Positions 39,140 to 52,669 are shown, counted from the first letter of the stretch. The stretch: DNA of 64,000 nt from Dendrolimus kikuchii (GCA_019925095.2 CM034403.1:4097690-4161689), one strand, 5' to 3'. Numbers and translations: made by a program. Notes: generated by a model from the letters alone, not told the origin.

Positions 39140-39540
39140 AATGTGAATCTAAACGATCTCGGGACCCACTTGAACACACACAAAAAATTTCATCAAAATC
39201 GTTCCAATCCTTTAGGAAGAGTTCAATCAATTGTTTAGGAACGCATATTAGACAAACATACAAACATTGATTTTTATTTATATAGATTTTTTTTTAGCCA
39301 GAAACCCTTTCCGGCGTTCTCAGAAGGACTTACCACAGTTTCATCACAATCTGATCAATATTTTAGGAACGCACCGAGGACAAACATACAACATTAATTT
39401 TTATTTATAAGATTTTTTTAAATCTCTCTGTGTGTCTTAAGGAACATACGAAAAATAAATTAGCCGAATTGGTCGAGCCGTTCTCGAGTTTTGCTCTTAG
39501 TAACATTCATTTTTATTTATATAGATGTCACATTTCAAAT
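39140..39540 (+). repeat. Helitron-like repeat fragments
   Basis: aaacgatctcgggacccact, catcaaaatcgttccaatcc and tttttatttatatagat blocks, shared with 54886-55200 and 58933-59231. Two or three overlapping fragments; no coding sequence. Confidence 0.45.
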
Positions 39541-39846
39541 AACGCATTAACCTTTTAAGATGGATCCACCACAAAGTTGTTCTCGAACTGTCGCACACGG
39601 CTAATTGGGAAGCACCACAAATTTGTGGTCAAATGCAGATAATTGAAACGAACGTTGAATTGATGCTTTCTCCCTCTAACTACATAGAATTTGTATTAGA
39701 ATAAAAGAGACGATATAATTCTCTTGGTTTTGAAACACTTGCTACAACTGCGCAACACAGTCACTACCCCTGACATATCATATGACAGGTGTAGCAGGGA
39801 TCTAATAAGCATACGTCGGTCACAAAGACATTGTGCCAACCTCAAA

Positions 39847-40091
39847 TTTTATTTTATTTTTACTGCATGAATTCTACAGACAGGCAGATTACCAACGTTT
39901 GTACCACCAAAGATTCTACCAATGTGCTGCCGCTCTTGAAAAGTAGACTGGAACTTGGCCTCTAATGCCGGAACTCCACTCAAGGTTATATGACGGCATA
40001 CTTAAGACCATCTGGCTGTGGGTTGTTTTGTCGCGTCTTACGACAGGCCGCCAGGCCGCAGGAAATTGTATTCTATCTCCGTTCCTGCGGA
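39847..40091 (-). repeat. family A retroposon, internally deleted
   Basis: Retains a T-rich start, the middle part (tgccggaac ... tcaaggtta) and the 5' end (gttcctgcgga), with deletions between. Acceptor-like motif lost. Confidence 0.75.
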
Positions 40092-41736
40092 TATTATAAT
40101 TGGGAGAAAGTGAAAAAAAAGAGAGTCACGCAGTACGCAGCTTATGGCGTCTGTAACAGTCCTCCGCATTGCACTTGTTAAGTTTCCAGGTATTTGTAAG
40201 CCCAATGCAAGAGTATGGTGGCGCTGTCTCAAGCAAGACCGGGGACTATCGGGAGACTGGGGAAGGCCGCGGTGAGAGAGCCGTAACACGCCAGGAAAAC
40301 TACCAATCTACGCATGCGTACTCTTTGATGCAACAGAAGAACTATGGTAGGCTTTGGTCTTCTTTAATCCTTTAATACGTTGTTGCTCTGTGACTAAAAG
40401 TTTATTGTTCTTAATGTGTATTTTTGCTTTCAACTTCATAACCCATACTAATTGTTGCGTCACGTGTCATCCACCAATTTATTGATGTATCATTAAGCAC
40501 AGCTAAAGACTATGGTTAATACAAGAACGTGATTCTGCGTGATGTAAATACACATAGATAATTTCGCTGTTAGAGTCGTCGATACATTGGACATCTTTGA
40601 TGATTTAGACCAGTGTCCCGCAATGTATGTACCGCGGCACACTGCTGTAACGTGGTCATTAATTGGTGTGCCACGAAAAAATAAGGTTATGCTGCAATTT
40701 AAACTTCAGGTTTGTTGATTAATAATAATAAATATGTCGGCGCACCATCGATAAGAACAATATGCTGTCAATGACACTTTGCGGAGTGTTGCATCTGTGG
40801 GAGGAAGCGACCACCTTAATGACAGATAGACATGTCGGGACATGTTTTGGGTGGTCGCAAGGGCATCAAGCCTGCAACAAATCGCTGTTATCAAAGTGCA
40901 TTATGATTTAGAAAGTTATTAGTGTTTATTTCAAGTGTATTCAACTGTATTCAAAACTAGTAAAGTAAAATTGTATCTGTGCTGATTGAAACTTTAATTT
41001 TAATTTCAAACAATACTCAACCACGCCGTATATACCTAAATATGAATATTGATGAAGGCCTTCCTGAGCTTTTAAATACTTTTTCTGCAATTTAAGCTTT
41101 AGGTTTGTTGATTAATAATATTGTTTCGATGATTAATAAATAAGTGTTGATTAATGTTACTTAAAAGATGACTTTTATTTGTGGTGGACCTCAAAAAATT
41201 TTCGATTTCCTAGATGTACCTAGAACACAAAAAGTTTGCGGAACAATGATTTAGACAAATGTCCAATCTTATCGGCCATTGTAACAGCGATATCATCTAT
41301 CTATATTTACATCACGTTCATATATCCGTGGCTGGAGGGAATACATTGATATCTCGACATACATCTTTTTTTTTATTCGTTTAGACGCTTCCTACGCCTG
41401 TGTCTTTATAGGAAAAAAATTGACAGTCCGAAATATTCATAACTTTTTAAAATTTTCCTTTGGTAATAATAGAATAACACGATTTATCATTACTAGTCTA
41501 ACTTTAAAATTGCGCCCCTGTAAAATTGACATTTTGAACATGTCAACATATTCACGGATATTAACCAGTCTTTAGCTGTGCTCAATTATACATCAATAAA
41601 TTGGTGGATGAAACGTGACGCAAAACTAATCGATACATTTTTAAATGTGAAAGCGACGTTATTAGTTGTTCATATATTTGTTTGTTCTTGTTATGAAGAA
41701 TGAAATGGAAAGAATGCATGATGAAAGAATGACTAA
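40092..41736. other. gene-free stretch with a diverged direct repeat
   Basis: tgcaatttaa.ctt.aggtttg followed by ttgattaataata occurs twice, at about 40692-40729 and 41088-41125. No protein of recognisable kind is encoded on either strand. Confidence 0.4.
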
Positions 41737-41978
41737 ACAGATATACAATGCAAAAGTGGATGGATGCAGAAGTCGTGGAAGGCCACGACACACCTTCCAT
41801 GATCAAATTGATCGTGTACTAGCAGAAGGTGATGTCAGGAGCCTTAAGAACAGACGATCGTGTATGACAAGAGTTATGAATGTCAAAGAAGCAAATGAGG
41901 TGTGTAAGAATAAGCCTAAATGGCGCTCTGTTGTTCGTGCCTACCCCGCAAGGGAACTGGCGTGAAGTTATGTATGTA
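41737..41978 (+). pseudogene. non-LTR element tail (RPRHTFHDQI family), intact frame
   Basis: The open frame (41666-41965) includes IYNAKVDGCRSRGRPRHTFH, DQIDRVLAEGDVRSLKNRR and KWRSVVRAYPARELA then stop, followed by a tatgtatgtatgt tail. It is the best copy of the tail listed at 37678-37925. Only the last 90 codons or so exist, so it is a dead 5'-truncated insertion. Confidence 0.65.
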
Positions 41979-42599
41979 TGTTATGAAGAAGCAGTTTGTT
42001 CCCTCTTTCCCACTGAAGGACGTGTATTATATATGAAGTATGAATATAAATATATTCAATTAACCAGTTATTTAGAGAGCGGGTATGATCATAGGGTATT
42101 TATTATTTATCAAAGAACATAAATAGTTGCCGCAGGATCACGAACCAAAATTTACGCGGGCAAACCTGCGAAGTAATCCTTAGAGTATAAATAGTATACA
42201 CTAGCGTTACCCCCGCGGTTACGTCGCGTGAAAACCCCTAAGTAGTAGCTCCATCTTACTGAGATAAAAACTGAATTAAGTTTTTTATACATATGTATAA
42301 ACCTTCAATGAAAATTTATCTAACTGATGGTGAAAATTGCTTAAAAATCATAGCTACATTATTATATGCACATACGTCATCTGTCAACATTTAACACGTC
42401 AGTAACAATTAATAAAAATATCACATCACAAATCTCACATTAAACACATCGCTACATCTGTGTGAAACGGTCAATAACTATAATATTATTGCAGATGAAA
42501 AATGACATAAGCTAAAAGCCCATAAAGTAAACGTATAAACTGACATTAGTATGTTTTAAATAATGTATAATAATGGGCAAAGGAAATAAATACCTATGG

Positions 42600-42900
42600 A
42601 TGTTAAACTAAAAAATATATGCCGAGTTTCATTCATATGCGTTCAGTAGTTTTCAAAAAAGATGCGAACGCAACGCCATTTTTTTCGCTATTTTCGTCTA
42701 TCCCACGGAAACCATGTCATTTATCGAGATAAAAAATATCCTAAGTTACGCTCCGGAATATAAGCTACCTCTATGTCGAGTTTCATTAAAATCTGTTCAG
42801 TGGTTTTCACGCGATGCTTTAACAGACAGATAGACAAATTTTCAAAAAATTGTATTTTCGGAATCTGCTGGTCCGAATTAGCCTCGTTAATTCTTTTTAA
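42600..42900 (+). repeat. dispersed repeat upstream of the bromodomain gene
   Basis: tatgccgagtttcattca / tatgtcgagtttcattaaaa and gttcagt(a/g)gttttca occur twice in tandem (about 42618-42655 and 42773-42810), followed by ggaatctgctggtccgaatt. The latter block recurs at 46929-46950. Old repeat sequence. Confidence 0.5.
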
Positions 42901-43092
42901 ATGTTTGAACGCATTGTACAAACTCGAACCATTTACAAATTTATTATATATAGTATAGAAGATTCTATTCATAATACCACTAAAGGAATAGCACATCGTG
43001 TTACTGAAATACCATTCTCTAGTAAACTTTGCCATAAATTTAAACGTTGTTGGGTTCCAGGAAACTCTAGCAAAGATCCAACTGATGCGAAC

Positions 43093-46000
43093 ATGGCGAC
43101 TTACTGTCGCGTTGCAACTGGAATTTATGAAGCCGCGGTATCTAATCAGCAATATCAAAACCATAGGTACGTAATTGATTAAAATATATTCTCAATCTAA
43201 AACGCAGTATGTAAATTTAATATACATTTTCTTTGCAGATATAACAATTCATCCGCTCCATCATTTAGTTCTCCACCACATTCCCCATTGGTAGGATTGG
43301 TTTACGACCCATCCTCCTCAAATTATTCTGGACCTGGTATGATAGGCGATAGAAGTGTCAATAATGATAAACGTTCACAAACGTGGTCTACAAATCAAGA
43401 ACCGATTGGTACTGGTGCTAAAAAGAAAATAGTTAAAAGCCAAGACAAAAGAAATACTTACACCGCTGATTCTCGTTACCAAGACCATTACAGAGACAAC
43501 TTTGATAATGATCGTCATAGGAAAGATAGGAATTTAATATCTGAATCCACGTCCAGTTTAGATTTCTTTGTCGAAGGAGAAAGAATGGTATCAGAACTCT
43601 GCAACATATCTGACGTAAGAACTGAGACAAGTACTCAGAAGCAAAATCCAAAACCTACTATCCCAGAAGAGGATAAAAATAAACCATCACCTTCCTCAGA
43701 AGTTCTATTGACAGCTTTAGACAAGATTGTTGTTCATGACCAAATTCCAAACCAAATAGTGCAATTGGCTATCGAAGCTTGCACTGATGCAGAGAACATA
43801 GCCATTGCGCACCATAATAGACCTTGTTTCAAAAATATTCATTCTATTTGCGCTAAAACTCGATCTAATGTACAAAAGCCAGACAGCGCTGTAGCTAATT
43901 TACATTCCCAAGGCATACCGTGGGTTATTAAAAATTTCATATTTTCCTTTGTCCGAATTTTGGATGGCTGGAAGGGTGTAAAAGAACTTCTCAGTGAAAA
44001 ACACGATACGTTTTCTAGAATTGAAAATAAGTATTACAGCCCAAATATAAGGGAATGTTTCGTTCAATGGCAAGCTGTCACAAAAGAAATGTTGACCCAT
44101 ATGTATAAAACTTTTAAATGTCTCGATCATGGCTTTACTATGGAACAAAAAAGTTTTACTCACAACTATTACGCTACTAACTCCAGTGCTCCACGACACC
44201 AGAATCAGAATAAATTTCAATCAAACAAGTCGCACGTAAGTACTCCTAGACACGTGAATGCTTCTCAGCAACAATTCAATGCAATTCAACCACCATGGGT
44301 ACAAAGCCAAGCACAATCGGCATCACAGTCTTATAATGAAGCTCCATGGCCTTCGCGCTCAGGTGTCGCATATAAAAAATTTCCAGTGGTTACACCTACA
44401 AACCCGCATAATTACTATTCATTAAACGATCAAAATGACATGGATACTTTTCAGAAAAATCAGTATAAATGCGACCCATCTATCGCACGTGATCCTAAGC
44501 CTCGTCAGTCATGGACCATAACCAACGTTCCAGACTTCCGCGCTATAGATGGAATCTCTAATACTGATCAGAGAGATCTATACAGTCAATTAAAACATAA
44601 AATGGATGCTGAACTGGGTAAAGCACCTGGGCAACCAATTATTGGCAACATGCCCTGTGATCTTTTACAGCGTAGAGAGATGGAGTTAAAAGCCAAAATG
44701 ATTCCATTAAGCTACGTAGAAAAGTCGTTGATTCCAAGTATGGCGTCAGCGGCAGACATACGAGGCTGTTATGTACAGAAGAACAACAGTTGCGGTGACA
44801 CGAAGGAAGACAATGATTTTTTTGCAACGTGGGGTCAGATAGTCCAAAAAGAACCGAATGAATTTATAACTCATCACACTCACAACATTTCAGTGCCGTC
44901 AAATGTTGTGACGATTTCAAATAATATTTCTGGCCCCGTACAATTTATTGATACTGAAAACGATGAGTTTCACGAAATGTCAAAAGTCTATATGAAACCG
45001 GGAAGCTATAAGGTGCCAATTAAGCCGGCAGATCCGATATCAGCTTTTGTTCAGACTACATCACAAGACCTGGTGTACGAGAATCCCATTACAGATGAAA
45101 TGTCTGCTCTGAAAATGAAATTATCATATCCACATGTGACATTAGCCTCACAGCCTAAATATAGTATGGATTCTTGGCCGTGTTTGATCTCAAGGCGCAC
45201 AGAAGACCTTTTTGGTGAAGATCAAAAGATGTTTCCTCGGCCTGGCATGCCCTGTATTGATATGAAAGTAGACCTTTTCAGCTCAATGACATCAGATCGT
45301 GCATGGGAAGCTGCTAAAGAATCCGCTCCTAAATTAATGGATTTTCTGCATGAAGACTGTAAATCCGAAGCTGCACGATTGTATAATGCTTTAGGTCTAT
45401 TTACTAGTAATAATTATACAGAAGATTTGAAACAGGTAAAGACTGGCATAGATTGTGAAGCCTGGTCAACAGATCTTACACCAGATTATCTTATTAAAAA
45501 TGAACTTTTAAAAATTGACGACCAATCTTTGTTAATTGACGAAACTAAGATAGAACTCGAAACTAAACTTGATGATATTGAAGATCAGATTGATATGGGA
45601 AAATCTGAAGAAATAAAGGAAAATCATCGCTGTCCAAGCTTTGACCACACCGGTAACTGCATTAAGGATGAAACTCAGAAGAAATCTAATGGAAGATCTA
45701 AAATTATTGCGTCTGGTATGTGGTATCACCCAAAGAAGAAGAAACCTTTACCAGCTGCAATTGTCAAAAAGTTTGATAACATTTTAAACAACATGTCACA
45801 TCTTAATGAGGCTGACTTCATACAGCATGACATGGATATAAAAATGGTAAACCTTATTTCACTAGATCTTTCTATACTTTTCTTCCATGTTAACCTTAAA
45901 TTCTTATCTCGGTGAAACAGTTCTATTTTTGTATATACCTATCCTGTTCATCCCCATTATCGAATGTTATTACCATTAGCAAGTGTAATACTTATTGGTT

Positions 46001-47588
46001 CATTTCCAGGCGTGAGAAGAAGGAATTAACAACCGTACAAACACAATTACTTTCACGTTTATATTTAGTTATGCGTTTCATTTTATAATCAATTTTCCCA
46101 TTGTTACGACATATGACTCACGGATAGGCAATAATTTCAAATATGAATCAATTTCTTTTTAAATTTCATCAATTGCATCATCCATGCAGGAACGGAGAAA
46201 GAATACAATTTCCTGCGGCCGGGCGGCCTGTCATAAGAGGCGACAAAACAACCCACAACCAGGTGGTAGGGCATTTGCCCATCTGGATGGCTCCCACCAC
46301 TGGTCTAAAGTATGCCGCCGTAACAACCTTGAGTTGTGTTTCGGCATTAGTGGTCACGTTCCAGTCGCGCATTTGTAGCACCTTTGGTGTTGCAAATGTC
46401 CATAGGCGATGGTAACCGCTTTCCATCAGGTGGACCGTCTTTATTATACCAGTACAGTATGTTTTTGATGTTTAATACGAATACGTTTTTTACTTTTTTT
46501 AACGCGTCTATAAAACACGTATAACTACTATGAATAAGGGGAAAACATTTAACGTATTTAATTTCAGGCTCCAAGGTTTTACGAAGTTGTAAAGTATCCA
46601 ATGTGTCTCAATGATATTTCTACTAAGCTAAAGAATTCTTCCTATACCGATTACGAGCAAGTTGTGCAGGATTTTAGAAGAATTTTCAACAACGTACGAC
46701 TCTATCTCAAGGTATATAATCTTTACTTATTGACTAACGCGATTTTCTATATATTATCAAACCATAACCTGGTATTGCCTGCAAAACTTGGTCCGTATTG
46801 CCATGACGACGGATTTAAAAGTATGTAAGCGTTTACCCGGGATTAGCTTTTTTCATTTAAATCCGTTCAGTAGTTTTCATGTAATGCTCTAACATACAAA
46901 CAATAGTTCTAAAAGTTTCGACAATTTCAGAATCTGTTGGTCCGAATTAGTCTGTATGATTTTTTCTTTTAAGCCAAATTATTCACTTGACATTTTCACG
47001 TGTTTCACCGAAATTATCCTATTTTCCCCGCAGTTATGTACCTACTATTTGGTCTTCTTTCATATTTATAGACATACGACGTTATTATAAATGTGCCAAA
47101 TTTCATATCTCCAGGCTTACTAGGTCCTGAAACAATCAATTGTAATACAGACACTGGAGTAAGATTAATAAGTGTTCTTTTTACTTTTGGGTATCGGGAC
47201 TCTAATACAAAAAAAGTTATAACTGTATACAAAAGTAACGAAAATTATATATTAGTAGCGAATTTATATTGAGGAGATAATAATATTAGCTTGTTGTAAT
47301 ATTAATTGGTCGAATTTTTAGACCATTAAACATTGATTACAGAGTTATCCTGACTTGGTAATGAAAAAAAATGTAACTAAGATATCCAACGATTTCGAAA
47401 AAATGCTTACTGAGGAGTTTCAGAATAAATGTGAGTCTAAACTTAAAGCAGCTGAAAATGGCGAATGTCAGGATAATATAAATAAAAAAGACAGCAAAGA
47501 TATTGAACACAATAAAACTGAGAACCTCAATGATGAAACCAACAAAAGTATTGATGTCAAACTAAATGGAGAAGACAAAATCATATAA
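43093..47588 (+). CDS. large low-complexity protein with divergent C-terminal bromodomain (possibly mitoshell-like)
   Basis: Exons 43093-43166, 43239-45846, 46568-46711 and 47343-47588 join at GT/AG sites in phases 2, 0 and 0 to give about 1,023 aa. The start at 43093 (AACATGG, strong context) is a choice: the frame stays open upstream to 42901, and an upstream coding exon is possible. The N-terminal half is polar and S/N/Q-rich; residues about 249-270 hold a hydrophobic block (GIPWVIKNFIFSFVRILDGW) followed by an aromatic-rich helical region. Residues about 860-975, built from the last three exons, form a bromodomain: FDNILNNMSHL, FYEVVKYPMCLNDIS, YTDYEQVVQDFRRIFNN, VRLYLK. The acetyl-lysine-binding Asn of the usual Y-N is Leu here and the ZA loop is short, so acetyl-lysine reading is doubtful. 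The tail is acidic/Lys-rich. From memory, fly mitoshell, a spermatid protein with a polybromo-type bromodomain, is a possible relative; this is unverified. Confidence 0.8.
46181..46441 (+). repeat. family A retroposon, sense, in an intron of the bromodomain gene
   Basis: Starts tccatgcaggaacggagaaa and runs to caggtggaccgtc, with an internal deletion of the ccctta-agagagcagc block and no poly-A. It lies between exons 2 and 3 in the transcribed orientation, where it offers no acceptor-like motif. Confidence 0.85.
46840..46960 (+). repeat. dispersed repeat in the last intron of the bromodomain gene
   Basis: tttcatttaaatccgttcagtagttttca ... ggtccgaatta blocks match 42640-42890 and partly 60835-60870. 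Non-coding. Confidence 0.4.
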
Positions 47589-49756
47589 TGCACGTTCGGT
47601 TCGTGCTTAAAAATATTTTTTCTAAATGATGTTCTCTATGTTTTTAAAATTACAAGTATTATTTATTATAACTTTTATTGTTAAAAATTTATTTGTCTGA
47701 CATTGTAAAGTCGCGGTTACCATCTAAACATTCGCTTCGTAGCTCAGATTCCTCCTTTTCGTATAATCTTCGGCATTTTTCCTTGTGAGACTATTATCAA
47801 ACATCATATAGTTATTCGTTTACGAGCGACATATCAGCCAGCATTATTGGGTCTATCTCTATTATCAGGACGTATGGCTAAACATTCGTTCCCTACATAA
47901 CTTGCTAGTTTCCGTAATCGGCTCTCGCAATTTTCCTGCTACATCACGGATATGAAGGCTTTTGCAGATGCGGCAAATCTTGAACCGGTCCTTTCTCGTA
48001 ATTGAAATAATATAGTACAGCATATTCATCTCCGTGACGCGTAGCTTCTGGTTGAGTCGCTCAAACTAAAGCCACGGGTCACTGCGATACAAATTTTTCG
48101 AGTATTATTTTTGAATTTTTTGTTATATATTTTTTTGTCCCAACGACGCTGTCATCTTCAGTGGCTAACCATTAGCCATTGGAGTTTGCAATCAGCAGTA
48201 TATATTTCTTATCGGTAATAATAGGATTAAAAATAAGGTCTAGTCAAATAGAAAATTTCATTTTTTTTTCAATCAAATGTCAGTGATGTTATCAGCACCA
48301 GTAATTCTTAAGGTTATCGACTAATAATTTAAGCGCTTGCCTATTTTTTGAAAAGATATTATACGCTACCTGAAATGTGGTGATTAATTAATTCAATATT
48401 ATTTATTTCTTCTTGCCTTGCGAATTTAGTATGTAATTTCGTTGTATATTTGTTCCTTTATAATTACAATAACTCAGCTAATCCGTGTTAATTTTGTACA
48501 AGAGAACAAATTTAAGTTCTGTTACGAACGTCGGTGTCATTACGTTTCACGCCATCCATTAAAATAGGTTCTTCAATAGTGTTGGGTAGGACATGATTTT
48601 AAAATGAGTTTGGATAAATAATATGACATTTTGTACTGAATTAGTACAATGTACCACTTCAAATGCGGCGAGGAGATTTGTACGCTTTGTACGGCGGCAG
48701 TACATTTGAAGCGATGAGGTCGATGAGGCAGTAAGCGTCACTTGTTCTGTTCAAAACTTCTAGTTCGGAAATGTTCGTTAAGAATCGGAAGTGATCGACC
48801 TCGTTCACCTCATTTTACTAGCAGTAGTACGATATGATGATATGATATGTCATGTTGTATCTCTTTGTCATGTGAATATCTGTAGAGGCGTTATTGTACT
48901 GTTTTAGCATGAGCCACTTCCCGTCCTTCCTCTTACGTTTGAGGCGTGATTAGTTCTTCAATAAAACTCCGTATAGATTTCGTGAAATAGACATTTAGTT
49001 CTTTTTATACCTTTATCTGTGATGTTACTTTAGGATTTAACGTTGATAATTTGAATCGTTTTTCAAAGCTATAATTACTTATTTAGTTTTACGGCTGTAA
49101 TGAGTAAACTATTGTAAATAAACCTCTGACATACCTATATATATTCCGTGTCAAAATTTATATTCTCTCAAGCTTGTAAACAGGTAGGCAGTAATACTTG
49201 ATATTGTATAAAAAAAGCCATTTGTTACTTAACTAAGAGAGGCTGTAAACTTGAAATTATTTCAAAATTTAGGTTGATTATTATTTTAAAACTAATAACT
49301 ACATTAATAATATTACGACATTGTTTTTAAATCTAATATCTTGGTTCAGTATATCACATTGGTATAAAGTATTTTTTTACAATTTTTGAACCCATTTTAC
49401 CTGCCATAGAAATAAGTGAATTGCAACGTCAGTGCCTAATGATTATTCTTTATTATTTTGGTTTTTTCGTTGTTTGGCTATTTTAAAATTCAAAATTAAA
49501 AATTCGTACTAATGACGTTCGGGTTAATTATAAGTATTCATTAAGTTGTGATTTTATTATTTAACTTATTTATCTAAAATTATGGCAAGGAACTCCTATG
49601 ATAATAAATGAGTTGATTTCTATTGTACTGTTTTATTTTTAACAATAAGCACTATACACTGTATAATGCATACATATACGGTCCGGCCACGATCTTGGGG
49701 TTAGTGACGGTGACGTGACGAGCGACGCAAAAGAGGTTAGTCGTAGACAGGCTTCA
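47589..49756. other. 3' region of the bromodomain gene and gene-free DNA
   Basis: No clear poly(A) signal could be chosen among many AT-rich candidates. 48570-48850 is a block of moderate complexity without an open frame of note. No second gene is supported. Confidence 0.4.
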
Positions 49757-50010
49757 TACATACATACATAACTTCACGCCAGTTCCCTTGCGGGGTAGAC
49801 ACGAACAACAGCGCCATTTAGGCTTATTCTTACACACCTCACTTGCTTCTTTGACATTCATAACTCTTGTCATGCACGCTCGTCTGTTCTTAAGGCTCCT
49901 GACATCACCTTCTGCTAGTACACGATCAATTTGATCATGGAAGGTGTGTCGTGGCCTTACACGACTTCTGCATGCTTCATGCATGCTATGTATACACTTT
50001 TCAAGCATTT
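49757..50010 (-). pseudogene. non-LTR element tail (RPRHTFHDQI family), antisense
   Basis: Begins with atacatacatacat on the + strand. The minus frame (50008-49754) reads RPRHTFHDQIDRVLAEGDV and RRACMTRVMNVKEASEVCKN. It then loses the frame before the usual YPARELA end. Confidence 0.6.
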
Positions 50011-50088
50011 ATTTTACTTATGACACCTCGACGGATCAATTAATAATGTCCTAATGCGTTACTGACTCGATTTGTTATAAAATACGCC

Positions 50089-51021
50089 TTTTTTTTTTTT
50101 ATTGGACTTGACTTTATGTTGTTGGTCCGAAGACCTTACAACTTTACCGGGGTCTTTGGGGCGAGTGCCTTCGCGAAGCGAAGGCGCTCGAGCCCGGGGG
50201 GCAACTTGCTCGAGGGAGCTCCCTAAGGAGTTTTACCTCGGCTGGACTGTTGCCATGAATGGGGAATGAATTTAATGATGCCCACCATAGGGCGACACAA
50301 AATACTAATTGAGAACGGGCGACGGGTAATATAAAGCCCGAAGGGAAGGATCACGGCGGGCCGGGATCGGTGGTTTGCGGTGGCCTACGCTATCTTACTG
50401 CCGTTTCGCAACGTGTTATGGCTGGGAGAGAAGAAACGGCGAAAGAAACTTCCCAGCAACACGCCTAGTCTATCCTGTGGGGTGAGCTATGTCTCCTAGC
50501 GTCCCTCGCGGGGACGTGGAGAGATCTTGATTGGCGGCGTCTGAGACGCCGCCGTCTGTGTCTGTCTGTCGGTGCCTGCCAGCCTACTGTTCTAACCGTG
50601 GGCGGACTGATCCGGGCCAGCCGTTTCGTAATAACGTCGACTCTGTCCGTCAGGACGTTACGCGGTCGTCGCACAAGAGCCTTTCGACGAGGCTTATAAT
50701 CGGACGCGGACACGACGAGCGGATTTCGATGGTGCGGCGCGAGATCGAAATACTTACGCGAGAGCGACGTAATGTAGTTTTTGATGGAGGGAAGCTCCAT
50801 ACTTTGCCCAGGGGATTTGTTGGTCATAGAGCGAAATGGTTTTTAGGCGAAGGCTAGCGCGTTTGGGGGAGCGAAGCGTGCCCGGGGAAAAGAACATTGC
50901 TGCGCTTTTCTCCGGGTTTACCTCTATCCTCCATTTGCGAAACCATTCGCCTAGTTCTGTGACAGCTGTCTGCAGCCGGATGTCTAGAAACAGTGCGGCT
51001 GTTCCTATAGGGCGGGGAAAA
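50089..51021 (-). mobile_element. jockey-like LINE, 5'-truncated insertion
   Basis: A 933-bp insertion starts with a T-run and is flanked by an exact 10-bp duplication AAAATACGCC (50079-50088 and 51022-51031). On the minus strand, the 5' end encodes the last part of a reverse transcriptase (DIRLQTAVTELGEWFRKW, then IEVNPEKSAAMFF; about 50995-50895). A second frame (50827-50465) holds the C terminus (KNYITSLSRKYFDLAPHHRN, PLVVSASDYKP, RRPRNVLTD). The W..W.I.vNp.Ks and ..NPLV..A.DY.P motifs are those of jockey-clade ORF2. A frameshift separates them. The 3' UTR contains a palindrome, gccttcgcgaagcgaaggc. Confidence 0.82.
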
Positions 51022-52403
51022 AAAATACGCCTACATTTATAAAGTAAGTTTTAATCAATTTCACTTATCTATATATGTTTGCTAAAAATGCTACTTATAT
51101 CGCCTAATAAACATACCCACGTTTTAATTAACATATTTTACGTATATTAAATAAGCCATTTTATAAGCACTTGTAATAATTACGGTATTATTTTTCTTTA
51201 AAGTAGAACATTTATCATTTTCAAATCGATTACTTGCGATTTATTGACGTATAGTGTTTAATAGTCTGTGCGTTACACGAGTCACAAAATTTCACTATTA
51301 CGTCACCCACGACAATAAAGTATGACAATAAGTAAATTATGTTATTAGTTTCATGTGGGCATTACTGTCAAGAAATATGTAACTTGATAGGCGTGCAAAC
51401 GTCAAAGTAAAATAAACGCTTAGATACAGTATTTTTGTTTTTATTTTGTCGTCTGTTGCGTCGCGCTGGGACGTCGGTTACAGCAACAAGGTCGTGGCTG
51501 GACCGTTAAATCATGATGATACTATAAAACCATATAAGACAGAGTAGAGTACTTACTATCCAAACTAATATTATAAATGCAAAAATAACTCCGTCGTTTG
51601 TATGTAGTGTCAATATCGAGAATTTGCTTTTTATCCCGGAAAATAGAAGTCCTCACGAGACGATTCAGAATTTTCCGGGGGCAAAAAGATATAAAGTGAC
51701 ACGAAGAAAAATTAATCTCTCAAACAAGTATGAGATCCATTTGACCTGGAAAATGGGATAGCTGTTGCGTTTTGTATATATTTTATTAGAATAACGTTGA
51801 AAGTTTCAGATAACCCAGTAGGAGGTTGATTATAATCTTCTGACAATAACATTAATAACAAGGGCTTGAGACGTTTCGGTGATCTCGTCCATGTAATTCG
51901 ATTTCATGGCCTTTATTTACGCTTTCCAATAAACTGAAACGTACATACATCAATGAATTCCATTCATTCTTTTTGGGGAACTATGCGGCTTCGCTGACGT
52001 AGACTTAATTTGATATCTTACAGGAGCTATTGCATTTTTGAGATATATAGTATATCTAGTGAGTGGATTCTACGGAAATAGAGAGTAACCATTACTAATT
52101 AAAGAACGCCGTGCACCTAAATTCTTGGAAAAAGCTTGTACTCGTATACGCGTGTAGGTATTACATTTTCTACAGGCGTTTAATTTTTTGTAGGCATGCT
52201 ACGCAATTTCTCCGTCGATTGTGGAGCGATTTTCAAATTGTTTTTTAAACTCCCCAGATGGTCCTTTAGTCACTAAGTTAGGATCTGATTTATACATCGC
52301 AAGGAAATCGAGAGCAACCCTTGTTGAAGAGCATATACACCGAAGAATGAGATAACTTTATATACGCGTGCCAGTTGTACAATTTCTACAGGTGCCTAAT
52401 ATA

Positions 52404-52652
52404 TCTTATATTAATATATAAAGCTGAAGAGTTTGTGTGTTTGTTTGTTTGATTGAACGCGCTAATCTTAGGAACTACTGGTCTGATTTGAAAAATTCTT
52501 TCAGTGTTAAATAGCCCATTGATCGAGGAAGGCTATAGGCTATATATCATCACGCTAAGACCAATAGGAGCGGAGCATTAATGAAGAATGTTTAAAAATC
52601 GGAGTGTTTTGAAAACAAATTCCACGCGGACGACGTCGCGGGCACAGCTAGT
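52404..52652 (+). mobile_element. non-autonomous Helitron-like element
   Basis: Starts TCTTATATTAATATATAAAG and ends gtcgcgggcacagCTAGT followed by T, with the gtttgtgtgtttgtttgttt and gaactactggtctgattt blocks typical of a very widespread lepidopteran Helitron family. Confidence 0.65.
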
Positions 52653-52669
52653 TATTTCTAAAGCTATTG

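Noticed and set aside
42901..43092. Start of the bromodomain gene at 42901
   Set aside because: The frame is open, but the ATG has a poor context and follows directly on repeat sequence. 43093 has a much better context. An upstream exon joining inside this stretch remains possible.
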